Assembly (NCBI GenBank): GCA_018894105.1
Contig: CM032129.1
Span: forward strand, 18,106,968 to 18,170,967
DNA length: 64,000 nt
Reading direction: 5' to 3'
Origin: Jacaranda mimosifolia
Taxonomy: Eukaryota; Streptophyta; Magnoliopsida; Lamiales; Bignoniaceae
Notes under the pieces: generated by a model
Told to the model about the DNA's origin: nothing
The model's input: the letters and a program-made list of their open reading frames with translations, nothing else
The model's database searches: none
Shown: positions 1 through 11,179 of the stretch, one piece after another
Layout: every line of letters starts with the position of its first letter
How positions within the stretch are numbered: position 1 is the stretch's first letter
Made by a program: the position numbers and the translations under genes

Positions 1-1113
1 TTATGCTTCCTATGATGAATGCATAAGGCATGTGGGATATTCTATATCTTTCGTCGTTAGTCTTAGAAGCCATAAACTTGGAGAGACAAAGATTGTGTCC
101 CATATGGAGAAATCCCTTCTTAGATTCTTCCATACTAAACTTCTTTAGTATCTTGTCAATGTATGGTGTTTGGGAAAGCCCCAGCATACTCCTCGATCTA
201 TCTCTATAGATACGCATTCCTAATACGTAGGATGCTTCTGCCAAATCCTTCATGGAGAATTGAGTAGATAACCATGCTTTAGTACACTCTAACATTGCTC
301 TCTCATTCCTAATGGGAAGAATGGCAACGACATAAAGCACAACAAAATGTACACTACTCTAAGGAACCTTTTTTGTACACACAAGGTTCATACACATTTT
401 TGACAAAGCCAAACAATTTGACTATCTTATCAAAACGTAAGTTCCAACTTTGGGAGGCTTGCTTGAGTCCATAAATGGATCTCTTGAATTTGCAATCCTT
501 TTGCTGACTATCTTTGGATGTAAAACCTTGTGGTTGTTCCATATAGATTTCTTCTTCAATGTTTCCATTAAGGAAAGCGGTTTTCACATCTATTTATCAT
601 ATCTCATAGTCATAATATACTGCTATGGCGAGTAAAATTCTAATGAACTTAGGCATTGCGACTGGTGAAAAGGTTTTCCCGAAATCAATATTGGGCTTTT
701 GAGTGTAACGCTTTGCCACTAGTCGTGCCTTAAATGTCATAACCTCTCCATTGATTCCTAGCTTTCCCTTATAGATCCACTTGCAACCAATGAGTACTAT
801 ACCCTCTGGTGGATCTACCAAAGTCCATACATTGTTGGAGTACATGGAGTCCATTTTGGATTTCATGGCATCAAACCAATATCCCGAATCTATGCCCAAC
901 ATAGCTTCCTTATAGGCCTTTGGATCACTATCTGATTGGCACGTCTTATGAAGGAATCTGAACCTTTCAGTTTGCTTCTTGATTTGGTCCAATCTTCTCA
1001 TAGGTGGTGTGTAAAGCTTTTGATGTTCACTTGTTTCCACTGCTTGTGGGATTTGTTGATCATCATAAACTTCATCAAGTTCAACAACAACGTCATTTCT
1101 ATCTAATAGAAAT
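1..1113 (-). pseudogene. Copia-A reverse transcriptase (RNase H lies beyond the window)
   Basis: Minus-strand reading passes through the RT N-terminal signatures (WTLVDPPEG, GCKWIYKGK, ARLVAKRYTQ near 700-880), then MDVKTAFLNGNIEEEIYMEQPQGF and YGLKQA near 450-590, and on to the RT C-terminus (LGMRIYRDRSRSMLG) near position 150-230. The frame breaks between about 597 and 587 and again near 354. The catalytic box, normally YVDD, reads YVVA near 320-335, so both catalytic aspartates are lost. The sequence then runs off the window edge into the start of the connection/RNase H region. This cannot encode an active polymerase. Confidence 0.88.
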
Positions 1114-2093
1114 TCATTTTTCCAAAAAGTGGGTGTTCCTCAAAACAGACACCTTTTGTTCCAAGGGATCATCAAAGTAATAACCCCAAAACTCTCTTGG
1201 GTATCCCACAAATTTGCACAAGATGGATCTATTATCCAACTTGTCTCCCACTAACAGTTTGACGTAAGCAAGAGACCCCAAACTCTTAAGAAATAGTAGT
1301 AAGGTGTTTTGCCATACCACATCTCACATGGCATTTTTGGCATCAACAATGAGGGTACCATGTTAAGTAGCCTCGCTGTTGTATCTAGGTATATCCCCAA
1401 AAGGATATAGGTATATCAAAAAAGCTTACATAGAACGTACCATGTCTAATAAGGTATGGTTTCTCCTCTCGGCTACTCTATTATGTTGGGGTGTGCCTGG
1501 TGGAGTCCATTGAGAGAGAATCCTATTCTCCTTTAGATAATCCACGAATTCAGTACTTAAGTATTCACCCCCTCGATCCGATTGAAGAGCTTTAATACTT
1601 AGTCCTTTTTGCTATTTTACTTCATTCATATACTTTTTGAACTTCTCAAAGGCTTCAGACTTATACTTCATAAGATACACATGTCCGAACTGAGCGTGAT
1701 CATCAATGGAGGTGATGAAGTAAGAATAGCCTCCTCTTGCACTAACTCTTAGTGGGCCACAAACGTTCATATGGATCAAATTCAAAGGACTTGTGATTCG
1801 CTCCAATTGTCCTACAAAAAGAGCCTTGGTCATTTTTCCCTTTAAACAAGATTTACAAGTAGGAAGATTCTCAATGCCATTGAATTTAGTGATTTGAGAG
1901 CTTCTAACTTGTTCATCCTATTTTTAGAAATATGTCCAATTCTTGCATGCCACAAGATGGCATCTTCTTGGTTATCTAATTTTCTTTTACTTGGTTGAAT
2001 ATGCATCAATGAAGGTTGAGAATCAAATATGTATAATCCATTGTTTAATGTACCTTGTGAAATTAAAAAACCATTCTTTAATGCTTTCAACAT
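1114..2093 (-). pseudogene. Copia-A integrase (zinc-binding region, core, C-terminal region)
   Basis: The reading starts with the GAG-pre-integrase region (LWHARIGHISKNRMNKL, about 1950-1900), where the two zinc-binding histidines are visible. The CKSC pair follows near 1850 in another frame. The core begins at 1833-1612: the first catalytic aspartate position reads HMNVCGPL instead of the usual D, then GGYSYFITSIDDH follows. The second half (1600-1320) is broken by stops but still shows the GVVE-region equivalent. The C-terminal part at 1320-1114 has GDKLDNRSILCKFVGYP and FLEK. The integrase is degenerate, with a likely D-to-N change and at least three frame breaks. Confidence 0.85.
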
Positions 2094-2120
2094 CCCATTA
2101 GATATAGAAAAATCATATCC

Positions 2121-2402
2121 TTAATTATCTAAAATGGAAATAGAAATAATGCTCTTAACAAGATTAGGTACATAATAACAAGGATCAAGTACAATGCAAG
2201 AATTCCTCAAGTCTAACTTGACCACGCCTTCAACCATGGCCGCACCTTTTGCTCCATTTCCAAGGCATAAGATCATATCCCTTTCATTGAGACTCCTTTG
2301 TCTTTCTATCCCCTGTAACGAATTACAAAGGTGACAACCACATACGGTAACAAATACCCATGAGGAAGAATTTGTCATTAAGTGCACTTCAATATAGTAC
2401 AT
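2121..2402 (-). pseudogene. Copia-A aspartic protease
   Basis: This segment lies between the gag zinc knuckle and the integrase zinc-binding region, where copia elements carry protease. It begins MYYIEVHLMTNSSSWVF. The active-site motif, normally a D-T-G within a WVLDTGCGSH-like context, reads VTVCGCHLC, so the catalytic aspartate is missing. Downstream it keeps family-like blocks (MILCLGNGAKGAA, LDLRNSCIVLDPCYYVPNLVKSIISIS). It is 93 codons long before a stop. The homologous stretch of Copia-B reads DIACGSYLC at the same site, so the motif decayed independently in the two copies. Confidence 0.8.
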
Positions 2403-2419
2403 ACCCTTCTCAAGGGTGC

Positions 2420-3163
2420 TAAGGTAAGCCTTGTAATTCCTTTTCCACTGTCATTTTTCACCATAATGGAAACAAGTAGCATCGGTTTTAGCCTCTTTCT
2501 TCTTCTTGATTCCCTCTGAACTCTTCAAGGGTTGATTTCCCTTAGAGGAATAACTCTTCTTCCTTTTTCTTCCTTTCTAGGATCCCTAGGGCCCTTACTT
2601 AGACTTGGAAAAGGAAGAAAGCATAATAGGCTTGTCCTTTTTCATTGTCACTTCGACAATCACCAACGTGCTGACCAATTCGTTAATCGTTACTTCTTGC
2701 TTGGACATGTTAAAGTTCATAACGAATTGGTCGAATGAGCTAGGTAATAATTGAAGGTCAAATCTACATAGAGCTCATTGTCTATGATAACGTCCAATTG
2801 ACCTAGCTTCTCAATGAGCCCGATCATCTTTAGCCCGTGATCATAGACACTTGTGCCCTCATTTATTCTTGTCCTAAAGAGCTCTTTGGACAATGAGAAT
2901 CTTTCATGTTTAGTTTGAGCACCATACAACTCTTGTAGGTGTAAGTAGACCTCATTAGCATATTTCATATGTTCATGAGACTTTTGTAGTTCATTAAACA
3001 CAGAAACCATCATGATGCATCTTGTTTGTAGATCATCATCCACAAAACTTGTGAACAATTCACATGCCTCATTAGTGGCATTATCGCCAATGGTGTCCGG
3101 TGGACTTTGGTCAAGCACATAAGTCCTCTTTTTAGAATCTAGAATAACCTTTAGGTTTCTCAA
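2420..3163 (-). pseudogene. Copia-A gag with degenerate zinc knuckle
   Basis: A 148-codon open stretch (3163-2717) matches the copia gag (UBN2-like) pattern: RNLKVILDSKKRTYVLDQSPP near its start and ELYGAQTKHERFSLSKELF in the middle. It continues in other frames through a lysine-rich linker to a zinc-knuckle remnant near 2470-2430 (CFHYGEK...WKRNYK). Two cysteines of the usual C-X2-C-X4-H-X4-C are replaced by tyrosine and the histidine is lost. The family role is to coat element RNA and form virus-like particles in the cytoplasm; this copy is not functional. Confidence 0.85.
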
Positions 3164-3170
3164 CCTATGA

Positions 3171-3440
3171 TGAAAGTTGAGCCTGATTAGCTTATTAGTT
3201 TCAAAATAATGTTGAATACATTTTTAGTCATTTCGAGTTTGAGATTTTAAAAATCTACAAAAGGCGAAAAAGAGATTATAGCATGTTATTGAATATTAAT
3301 TTTGAAAACATGTTCATAGACTTTCAAGCATATTTTTCACCTACTATTTTATCAAATTCTTCACCACCTAGAAGAATTTGGGAAATCTCATTTTCTAGTG
3401 AGAATCAAGGCCCTAAAGATTTGTAAGTAGACCCCCATGA
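3171..3440 (-). other. Copia-A leader, gag-proximal part
   Basis: This non-coding stretch lies between gag and the nested solo LTR. On the minus strand it reads TTGATTCTCACTAG and AATTCTTCTAGG..GGTGAAGAATTTGATAAAATAG, which aligns with the Copia-B leader at about 38100-38210 on the plus strand. That alignment shows it continues directly from the leader part at 5694-7377 once the solo LTR is removed. Confidence 0.8.
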
Positions 3441-4069
3441 TGAATTGAAAGCAAGAGTAGCATTAGGATCCATAAATTAAAACTTCATAAGCTTGAAAAT
3501 AACTAAGCTACTCAAGCGATCAAGGATCTAGTCATGCTATAGATCTTGATTAGGAAGAAGAATTACCTTTTGTAGCTCAAAATAAGGAGAAAATCAACTA
3601 TCTCTCTTGGATTCAAAAACTATTTAGAACCGACACAGTGAAAAGCAGCAACCTTTGCCCTAATTGTACTGCTCTAAAAATCACCAAATCAAATGTGGAA
3701 CACCTCCACACATTGAGGAAGCTACTGTGAAAAAATTAGAGCAAAGAGCCTTCTGGATTGCCCCGAAAAAATTCGCCAACTAGAAGCTACTGCAGATGGA
3801 TCTCCAAAACCGAGCAAGTCAAGTGGCTTACCTCTATTGATATGATCCACACAACAAACAATCTTCCAATTTCCCCTCAATGGAAGTTGGAGTTAGAGAG
3901 TAGAAAATGAGGTAAGGAGGCCAATTTTTAGGTTGGGAAGAAGAAGGAATGCCAAGCTTCAACACATGATGCAATGCATAGAAAGAGAGAGTTTTTGAAG
4001 GGAATGCAAAGAATCTTATCTTCACACTTTTCAGCAATGTGATGGCCAAATTTGTTTACCCTCTATATC

Positions 4070-4077
4070 TATATATA
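4070..4077 (-). promoter_or_regulatory. TATA box of the solo LTR
   Basis: On the minus strand this reads TATATATA followed by GATATAGAGG. The homologous motif occurs in the other LTRs of this family (35869, 43670, 48111). It is the likely U3 core promoter for the element RNA. A perfect 12-bp inverted repeat lies 8 nt upstream in the direction of transcription. Confidence 0.6.
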
Positions 4078-4085
4078 GAGTGTGA

Positions 4086-4115
4086 AAGGTGTGATGCTAG
4101 TTGGCATCACACCTT
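4086..4115 (-). repeat. Perfect 12-bp inverted repeat upstream of LTR TATA box
   Basis: The arms are 4086-4097 and 4104-4115 (AAGGTGTGATGC / GCATCACACCTT) with a 6-nt loop. The same arm sequence recurs at the same place relative to TATA in both Copia-B LTRs, with a different loop. Confidence 0.85.
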
Positions 4116-5693
4116 CCTCAAGGTGACTGCCCAAGTGGCATGCCAAGTTGGCAAATTCAAATTCAAGTCTTACTTGAATTTCATGTGCATTTCAATGACA
4201 TTTGGAAGCTAATTCCAAATTAATTAAGATGCTAATTTAAATGAACACTTCATTTAAATTTTCCCTTCAAAAAGTTTTCTTCCCATTAATTAAATTAAAC
4301 ACTTTAATTTAATTAATTATCCTTTGATTTAACTCTTAAATCAAACAAGCATAACTCTTAAGCTTAATTTTGTTAACTTAACACTTTAAGTCAACTTGAC
4401 CAATTGATGGTCAACATGGTACCAAATAACTAACTCCTTAATTATTGGTCTAATTTAACTCTTTAAATTAGTTTATTAATTTAATACTTAAATTAATCAA
4501 ACCGAAATTGACCGTTAAATTGGATCCTTGAAAATCGTCACCAAAGAGTGATTTTTCTAACACTTAGAAAACTGCTCTACCAATTTTGGAAGCTAATTGG
4601 CTTTTGTGTGTGACCCAATAGGTTTTACCATTCATTGGACATGGGCTCACAACTCTTTGTGGTTTTGGAATATCTTATATTCATTTTAATTTAAAACTCC
4701 TTTTAAACTAATCGACTTAATTCAATTAATCTCACTAATTGAAAAGGACCCAATCTCCATGGTTGATGTCCAACCTTAAGCCCATGGAGCCCAACTACTT
4801 GATCGAAATGAATATTCTGGAGAACTATCGTAACTCTACGCGTACCATGCAAATACGGTCTTTCCATCTCCTATCTCCCGAAAGAGGCCTAGGGCTAGAT
4901 TTTTGCCGCTCCATAATAGCCTCGATACTATGTCTCTACTCTAGATGTTTGATTCCCTTGTGTGACCTCACCTTTAGAAAACTCCTTTTTCCAAATTGTC
5001 ACACCACCTTGCGCAAGGATTTCTTGGAATCGATTACTATAGAATATATAGGAGATGAACTCGCCCTATGAAAAAAACGAGGAGTCGGATTCCATCTTGA
5101 ATCTCACAAACCTCCATGCAAGTAGCTCATTCCCAACCTCTACCATAAAGACCCACTAAGTGGTCAAGGAAGAGTCAAAGTATAAGGACTAGACAAAAGG
5201 TTACCATGGATCCTTAGGTCAAAGGACGAATAATATGCACTGGCGTAAGCAGGAGAATTAACCACTACCAACTTGCCACTACGGCTATCTAGTAGATTCT
5301 TCGAAAGGTCTTCAGTGTCTTATTCTCTAACAAGCACCCACTCACATACACCCGTATCTCATACAGTTGCTCATGGAATGGAGCAATATCCAACTCTTGG
5401 ATTTATGCATTGTTAGTGTAAGTCGATCTAGATCTTAGATGCCCCGCCTTATAAGATCCTATAACTTGGAAGATTTAAGATCACGACTGTGTGAGACTTA
5501 TTCCATGGTCATCAAACTAAGTCTCGTAGTCATAAGTGATCTAGGGACTTCATCCAAATGCATGTGAAGTAATAAAGAGCATAAGATGAAGATGGTCATA
5601 TAAAGAATATCATTCAATCAAGATTGTTTTATAAGGAAATAGCTTTTACAAGGCCAATCTAATTAGCTTGTCGAGCACTATTCCAACATGAAT

Positions 5694-7377
5694 GCTATCC
5701 ACAAACAATCAAATAGTAAGCAACTTTTGCTAATTGCATCTCGATGCAACCCTTGATATATTTTGCCTCACTTTTCATGTACATCCCCTTGACGGACGAC
5801 TTCTACATTAGTAGGTGTTAAGTCAGACCTTCCAATCAAATTTTGATTGAAGACCGCTCCATGTCATGCCACGTGATATGTGTGCAAGCATGGGAAGCAT
5901 CAAATCAAAGGTACATCATATGCTACGTATATGATCACAATTTTCTAGTTAAGTGTGAACCCCATGATGAGTGTTATCACACAAAGATAGTAGCATCATC
6001 ATGCCATATACTATTTGTAGAAGGAATTGATTAATTAAAACTCCCTTTAATTTGTATCCATTTTGACTTAATATTTGAAAGCAGTTAGACTCTTCTAAGT
6101 GGTGGGATTTTCTTGCTTGCAAAGATCTCATCAATTTTATCTTCTTATTTAGATTTTCTACATCCTAACCATGCATCTCATACATCAATAAGATATGGAA
6201 AGTATAAATAAGTAAATGCTCCTAGAATGCTCCTAAGGTAGGATAGGATGACTATGAGCCTTAACCAAGTAGTGCACTTAGAGCCATAGGTGCACAACTT
6301 AGTTGATTTTAAGTGGGTTGATTAAATCTAGCTATTACATAAATGTATCCCTATACATTCATGGATCTTCATGCCTCCAATGGTCTTCTTTTCTCCTTGC
6401 AACATTTACATGAGAAAGAAATTCTCACTCCTAGTGATTCTACTCCCGTAACATTTACAAAATAAAAATTGAGAGGCATGCAAGCCCCAATTTAATATAA
6501 CCCTTTTCAACAACTTGAAATAAATAAAATCAATATTAAAGGCTAATGATCATCCCCATTCATTCATCTTCCGTTCAACAATTAAATGAATAATAAATAA
6601 ATCAAGAATTGACATTCAATTCCAATAATTAAGTGCTTATCTCATAAACAATTGATTGGCCAAGAAAAAATAAGCATAACAATTATGCATATCATTTTTG
6701 CACTAAATTGAAGATTAACTTTAACAAGATTTTAAAGGCAATCAAAAATGTCAAACACAATTTTGAGAAATTTGCACAATGATTGTGCTTCAATGTAGCA
6801 TGATTCAATTCACTTTTGGTCACAAAAAGAATACAAAAAACTCCTCAAAACTCTCCAAGCCCGAGATCGAGCGCGATAGCATGCCCTATTTAGGTATTGG
6901 TCCAAGTCAAATTATTTTTGGCTCAATTTTTGTACATCAAAAAATTTAGGACACTTCCTAAACATCAAATCACACATTATAGATGAATTTCAATATTCAA
7001 AACCCTTTTAAAAATGGAAATTCAAGTGCTCAAACATGCTTCAAAAATCAAGTTTAAGTAAGAATATCTATTCTCCAAAAATCTCCAATAATCTCCAATC
7101 CAATTAGATCCAAAAATGACCAAAACACCTTAAGGCCAAATTTAACATGCTATATCAATATATAACATTAACCAATGCCAAATCAACATTTAACATTAGC
7201 AACTATGAATCAAAGCATACTAACACATGTTAGCATAATTTCAATTCATCAAGAAAGGAGCCATAAGCATCATCATCCAAACATTCCAATCCATAAATTA
7301 GATCAAGTATTTGGAGATCTAGATCAATCCATCACATGAATCAATCAATCAAAAATCCAAATTAAAACATGAAATTA
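5694..7377 (-). other. Copia-A untranslated leader
   Basis: This is about 1.7 kb of AT-rich non-coding sequence between the primer site and the nested LTR. On the minus strand it aligns block by block with the Copia-B leader (36505-38080) and the Copia-D leader (62468-64000), for example the GATGATGAATGAATG.GGATGATCATGAGCC block and the CTAAGTG.TGCACCTATGGCTC block. Long leaders of this kind are known from BARE/Angela elements, where they carry packaging and priming functions. Short ORFs here are not shared between copies, so I do not call them genes. Confidence 0.75.
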
Positions 7378-7390
7378 GGCTCTGATACCA
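7378..7390 (-). other. Primer-binding site of Copia-A (initiator Met tRNA type)
   Basis: The minus strand reads TGGTATCAGAGCC, the classic plant primer site complementary to the 3' end of initiator methionine tRNA. It lies two bases after the LTR end at 7393. This fixes the LTR/leader boundary and the element's orientation. Confidence 0.95.
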
Positions 7391-7392
7391 CT

Positions 7393-9469
7393 TGAAGTCA
7401 AGTGTAGCACTAGAATCCAATAAATAAAGCACAAAATAGCTAAATTAACTAGGCTACACTCAAAACCAAGGATCTAATCATGCTTTGAATTCATATTTAG
7501 ATGAAGGATTACCTTGATTGCTCAAAAATCTAAGGTAAAGAGGAAGAACATTTGAACTCTTCAAAGTTGTCTTCCAGTGGCGCAGCAACAACTCAGGAAC
7601 TTTTGCCTAATCAAACCACCTCCAAAATTGCTAAAATTTGGACGCTACCTCCTCAACACCTTGGGGAAGCTCAAATAAAAATTCAGCAACAATTGAATCC
7701 AGCAAGGTCCAAAAACAAGTCTCCAAAATTTCTGCCCTTGTAGTGGATCTCCAAAATCAAGCTATCCAAGTGTCTAGCCTCTAATGACGAGATCCATACA
7801 CCAACGAAAAATCCAAATCACTCCTTAATTAGCTGGAAAATCAAGGAGAGAACGAGGTGAAAAAAGTGTGAAGCCTCAACTCATGAATGAATAACACAAG
7901 ATTGGAGGGAAAAATGGAATCTAACTATTAGATGCGCAAATCATGCATTGGCTGCCCGCCTCTCTGCTATTTATAGGGAGGGAGGTGTGATTCAAGTTGC
8001 ATATGTGAAATTCTTAATTTCACTTGCTGTTGAATTTTCTTCACATTAATTAAATTAAGTAACCCCTTCATTTAATTAATTAGTCTTGACTTAACTCTTT
8101 AAGTCAATTAGCTTAACTCCTTAAGCTATAAGGTGTCAACTTAACTCCTTAAGTTAATTTGACCAATTGATAGTCATGTGGCACAAGTTAAATTAACTCA
8201 TTAATTTAACTGGTCTAATTTAACTCCTTAAATTATTTAGATCAATTTAACAATTAAATTGATCAAGCCAAAATGACCAAAAATTAGTCAACCATTTCCT
8301 TTCTTAAAATCGGTCAAGATGAATATTTCTAACTCTTAGAAAATTCCCTTCATCAAATAGGATTTTCAGTTGGCTTTTATGTGTTACCCATTAGGTTCTA
8401 ACATTCATTATACATGGGCTCACAACTCTTGTGATATTTAGAATATCAAAATACTCATATTAGTTTAAACTCCTTTAAACTAATGACTCAATTCAATTAA
8501 CCTCCATTAATTGAAGAGTACCCAATCTCCATGTTCGATGTCCAACCTCAAGCCCATGGAGCCCAACTACTTGGCCTAAATTAATGTTATTTTGGAGAAC
8601 CATTCTAGCTCTACACTTGCCATGCAAATACGGTCCTTCCGTCTCCTATCTCCCGAAAGATGCCTAGGGAAAGAAATTTATCGGCTCCCTAATAGCCTAG
8701 ATAACTATGTTTCTATTCTCAATGTTCGATTCCCTATTATGACCTCATCTTTGGAAACTCATTTTCTAAATTGTCATACTACCTTCCGCATGGATTTCAT
8801 AGAATCGATCATTATAGAATATGTAGAAGATGTACTTGCCCTTCACAATTATGAGAAGATGGATCCAATCTTGGATCTCACGAACCTCTATATCTAAGTA
8901 GTTGATACCCATGCTCAACTTGTAAGACCCACGAAGTGGTCAAGGAAGAGTCAAAGTGTGAGGACCTAAACACAAGGTTACCATGGATCCTCAGGTCAAA
9001 GGACTGATTATATGCACTAGCATAAGCTGAAGAACTTGTCACTACCGACTTGCCACTACGGCTATCCAGTGGAATCTCCTGGTGGAACTTTAGTGAACTT
9101 GTTCTCTAACAAGCACCCACTAACATGCACCCATGTCTAACATAGATTGCTCATGAAATGGAGGAATATCCATACCTTGAATTTACACATCGTTAGTGCA
9201 AGTCTATCTGAATCTTAGATGCCCTATCTCATAAGATTCTACGACCTGGAATATTTTAAGATCACGACCATGTAAGATTTGTTTCATGATCACCACTCAG
9301 TGTGTGACCAAGTCCTGTAGTCTTATATGATCTGAGGGCTTCAACCAAATCCTAGTGAAGAAAAATAAGCATACGATGAAGATGGCCATTTATAATGAAT
9401 ATCATTTAATCAAGATTGTATGAAATAGTTTGCATGCCAATCTCATGGCTGCAGGGCACTATTCCAACA
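7393..9469 (-). repeat. 5' LTR of Copia-A
   Basis: This 2,077-bp LTR starts on the minus strand with TGTTGGAATAGTGCCC at 9469 and ends ...TGACTTCA at 7393. It is directly followed by AG and the primer site. It aligns along its length with the LTRs at 3446-5688, 42074-44300, 46509-48640 and 60242-62452. The bases to its right (9470-9474, CTCTA) would be one target duplication; the partner is outside the window. Confidence 0.92.
7968..7975 (-). promoter_or_regulatory. TATA box of Copia-A 5' LTR
   Basis: The minus strand reads TATAAATA, followed by a purine/pyrimidine-rich R-like stretch. It is at the same relative place as the TATA motifs of the sister LTRs. This copy has lost one arm of the upstream inverted repeat. 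Confidence 0.55.
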
Positions 9470-10560
9470 CTCTATATCTGCCAGACGATAGAAAATTATT
9501 TTTGCTACCTTGACTATTTTGAAAGGGCCTTCCCAATTGGATTTAAGTTTCTCGATGCGATTACGAGATCTCCTAATTAAAAATTCCTAAATATGATTTT
9601 CTTATTGTAGGCTTTAGCCATTGACGCGTTATAATGCCGCTTTCTAGATATAATTGTTGCTTCTTTTTCTCTAAGAAATCGATGGTAAAAATCCTAGCCT
9701 GCTAATTGCATTCTGGCTCGTATCCCATCACCCTGGTAACATCTTCAATCAAGTCGATAGGAATTATGGTGCTTCAACCATTTACAAAGTCGTAAGGACT
9801 TTCTCCTGTTATCATTCTATAGTGCTAAAGGACTCTTCAGAGGTTGTCAGCCTATTTTTCCTGTGCTCATCGAAGTTGAGTTTTTATGTGCTTGACTATG
9901 ATGTTATTCTATCAAACTCTGAGTTCTTGATACCATTCTATTAGTTTCTTACTTTGAAATTATATATTGTTGTCTGATATAATCGACCTAGGGAGACTGG
10001 ATCGACAAATTACATTTTTACAAAAAGCTATTAATCGCGGCATTGGTAATCTTCACTACCTCTAGTTCTAACCACTTTATGAAATACTTAACAATTAATA
10101 TCAAGAATTTACATTGAATTATAGCCATTGAAAATGATTCAATGGTATCGAAACCCCACTGTCGAACGGCTAAGATCGCCATCGATGCTACTAGTAAATG
10201 TAAGGTATTGGAGTAAAACTAGTTTAGGGCCATCATAATATAGAAATCGATGGCATCCTTGACTATAGTAAACTAAAATAACCTTGCCTAATTACCTTGT
10301 GGATGAGTGCTCGATCTCGAAAGTGATTACTACATCTTCCTATATGTAACTCATGAATGACTGCTTCTGCCTGATATGGCATTAGACATCAAAGTGGAAG
10401 ACCTAAGAATGCCTTTTTGAATAAATGGTCGAGCTCATCAGATAAATATTAAGTTGCTCCAACATTAAACCATCAAGCTGTTACTTTGTCCTGTGGTAAC
10501 TTTCCCTTTTTCAAATAGTTAATTATATCATTTTGCAGTTGGCTTTTTGCCGTTTGAGAG
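9470..10560 (-). pseudogene. Tat-A gypsy integrase remnant
   Basis: A multi-frame minus-strand reading keeps Ty3/gypsy integrase landmarks in order: YFIKWLELE..KITNAAINSF (core, cf. the YFTKWVEAE block) near 10080, GESPYDFVNG near 9800, MAKAYNKKI..FRNF.LGDLV near 9610, and a C-terminal IEKLKSNWEGPF...YRLAD near 9490-9560. The order and style match Tat-type plant gypsy elements. Stops are frequent, so it is long dead. Copia-A's 5' LTR is inserted at its tail (9469/9470). Its own LTR was not found; it may lie beyond Copia-A, outside the window. Confidence 0.75.
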
Positions 10561-10809
10561 ATAGAACATAGGGGAATTGAGTTGTAGGTTGAGGGCCTTT
10601 TATGACTAGACCATCAGCCATGAGGAAAATAATACTTAGCTCAAAGGTGACGTTGATCAAATTGCCAAATTGGAGAATAAGTATGTCTTTTTTCATTTTC
10701 TACTCGAGATACCTAGGAGGGAGAAATATTTTAACTAGTTTTGGAGTTCTCGAGCGACTGCAAGCTACTTCATAATAAAGGATTCCTTAGCTTTAAAGCT
10801 ACTATCGAG

Positions 10810-11028
10810 CTAAATTGCCACTAACTGGGTGTCTATAATAGCTATGAGTTTATCGACCCTATGTTGCAGTACCAGCTTCACTCTTACAATCAATACCTCA
10901 TACTCGATCTTATTATTGATGATTGAAAGTTCAATTGAAGCTAAAGTCAAGCTTTGGTCCATCAAGACTACAGAAAGAAATCTCGACCCTATCCCTAATG
11001 TGGTCAACAATCCATCAATGTGAAGCAT
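10810..11028 (-). pseudogene. Tat-A second (archaeal-like) RNase H fragment
   Basis: This 72-codon minus-strand frame matches the extra RNase H that Tat elements carry between polymerase and integrase: LHIDGLL near the start, IIN.KIEYEVLI near the middle and VDKLIAIIDTQLVA at the end. The first aspartate (HIDG), the glutamate (EYE) and the third acidic position (IIDTQ) are visible. It lies just upstream of the integrase remnant, as expected. The homologous domain of Tat-B is at 53991-54284. Confidence 0.72.
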
Positions 11029-11179
11029 CCATGGAATGGTTGGGTGATCGATCTCATTAGGGAGGTCGACCCGCTCTACGAAAAATAATGTAAGAACTTA
11101 AGCTTTAATTATTATATGAGGTTGACATCAGATGTTGATTTCTCCTAGTTCGATTGTACTTTTTCCTTAGCTAGTTATG

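Larger units (their letters stand above)
3441..5693 (-). mobile_element. Solo copia LTR nested in Copia-A leader, with TGAAT target duplication
   Basis: A complete LTR of the same copia family (3446-5688, 2,243 bp) runs on the minus strand from TGTTGGAATAGTGC (at 5688) to the CA end at 3446. It is flanked by identical 5-bp direct repeats TGAAT at 3441-3445 and 5689-5693. Both flanks are Copia-A leader sequence, and the uninterrupted leader is present in Copia-B around 38060-38110. No coding sequence lies between the flanks. The structure is a full insertion followed by LTR-LTR recombination that left one LTR. Confidence 0.92.
1..9469 (-). mobile_element. Copia-A: Ty1/copia LTR retrotransposon, left end outside window
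   Basis: Read on the minus strand, the order is 5' LTR (9469-7393), primer site (7390-7378), a long leader, gag, protease, integrase and reverse transcriptase; the 3' LTR lies beyond position 1. Integrase before RT defines Ty1/copia. The LTR start TGTTGGAATAG, the long leader and the initiator-Met primer site resemble the Angela/BARE-Tork group; that lineage call is inference. The leader is split by a solo LTR of the same family at 3446-5688, so the leader is 7377-5694 plus 3440-3171. The right flank (from 9470) is a Tat gypsy integrase tail, so Copia-A inserted into an older gypsy element. Every coding domain carries stops or frameshifts. Confidence 0.9.
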
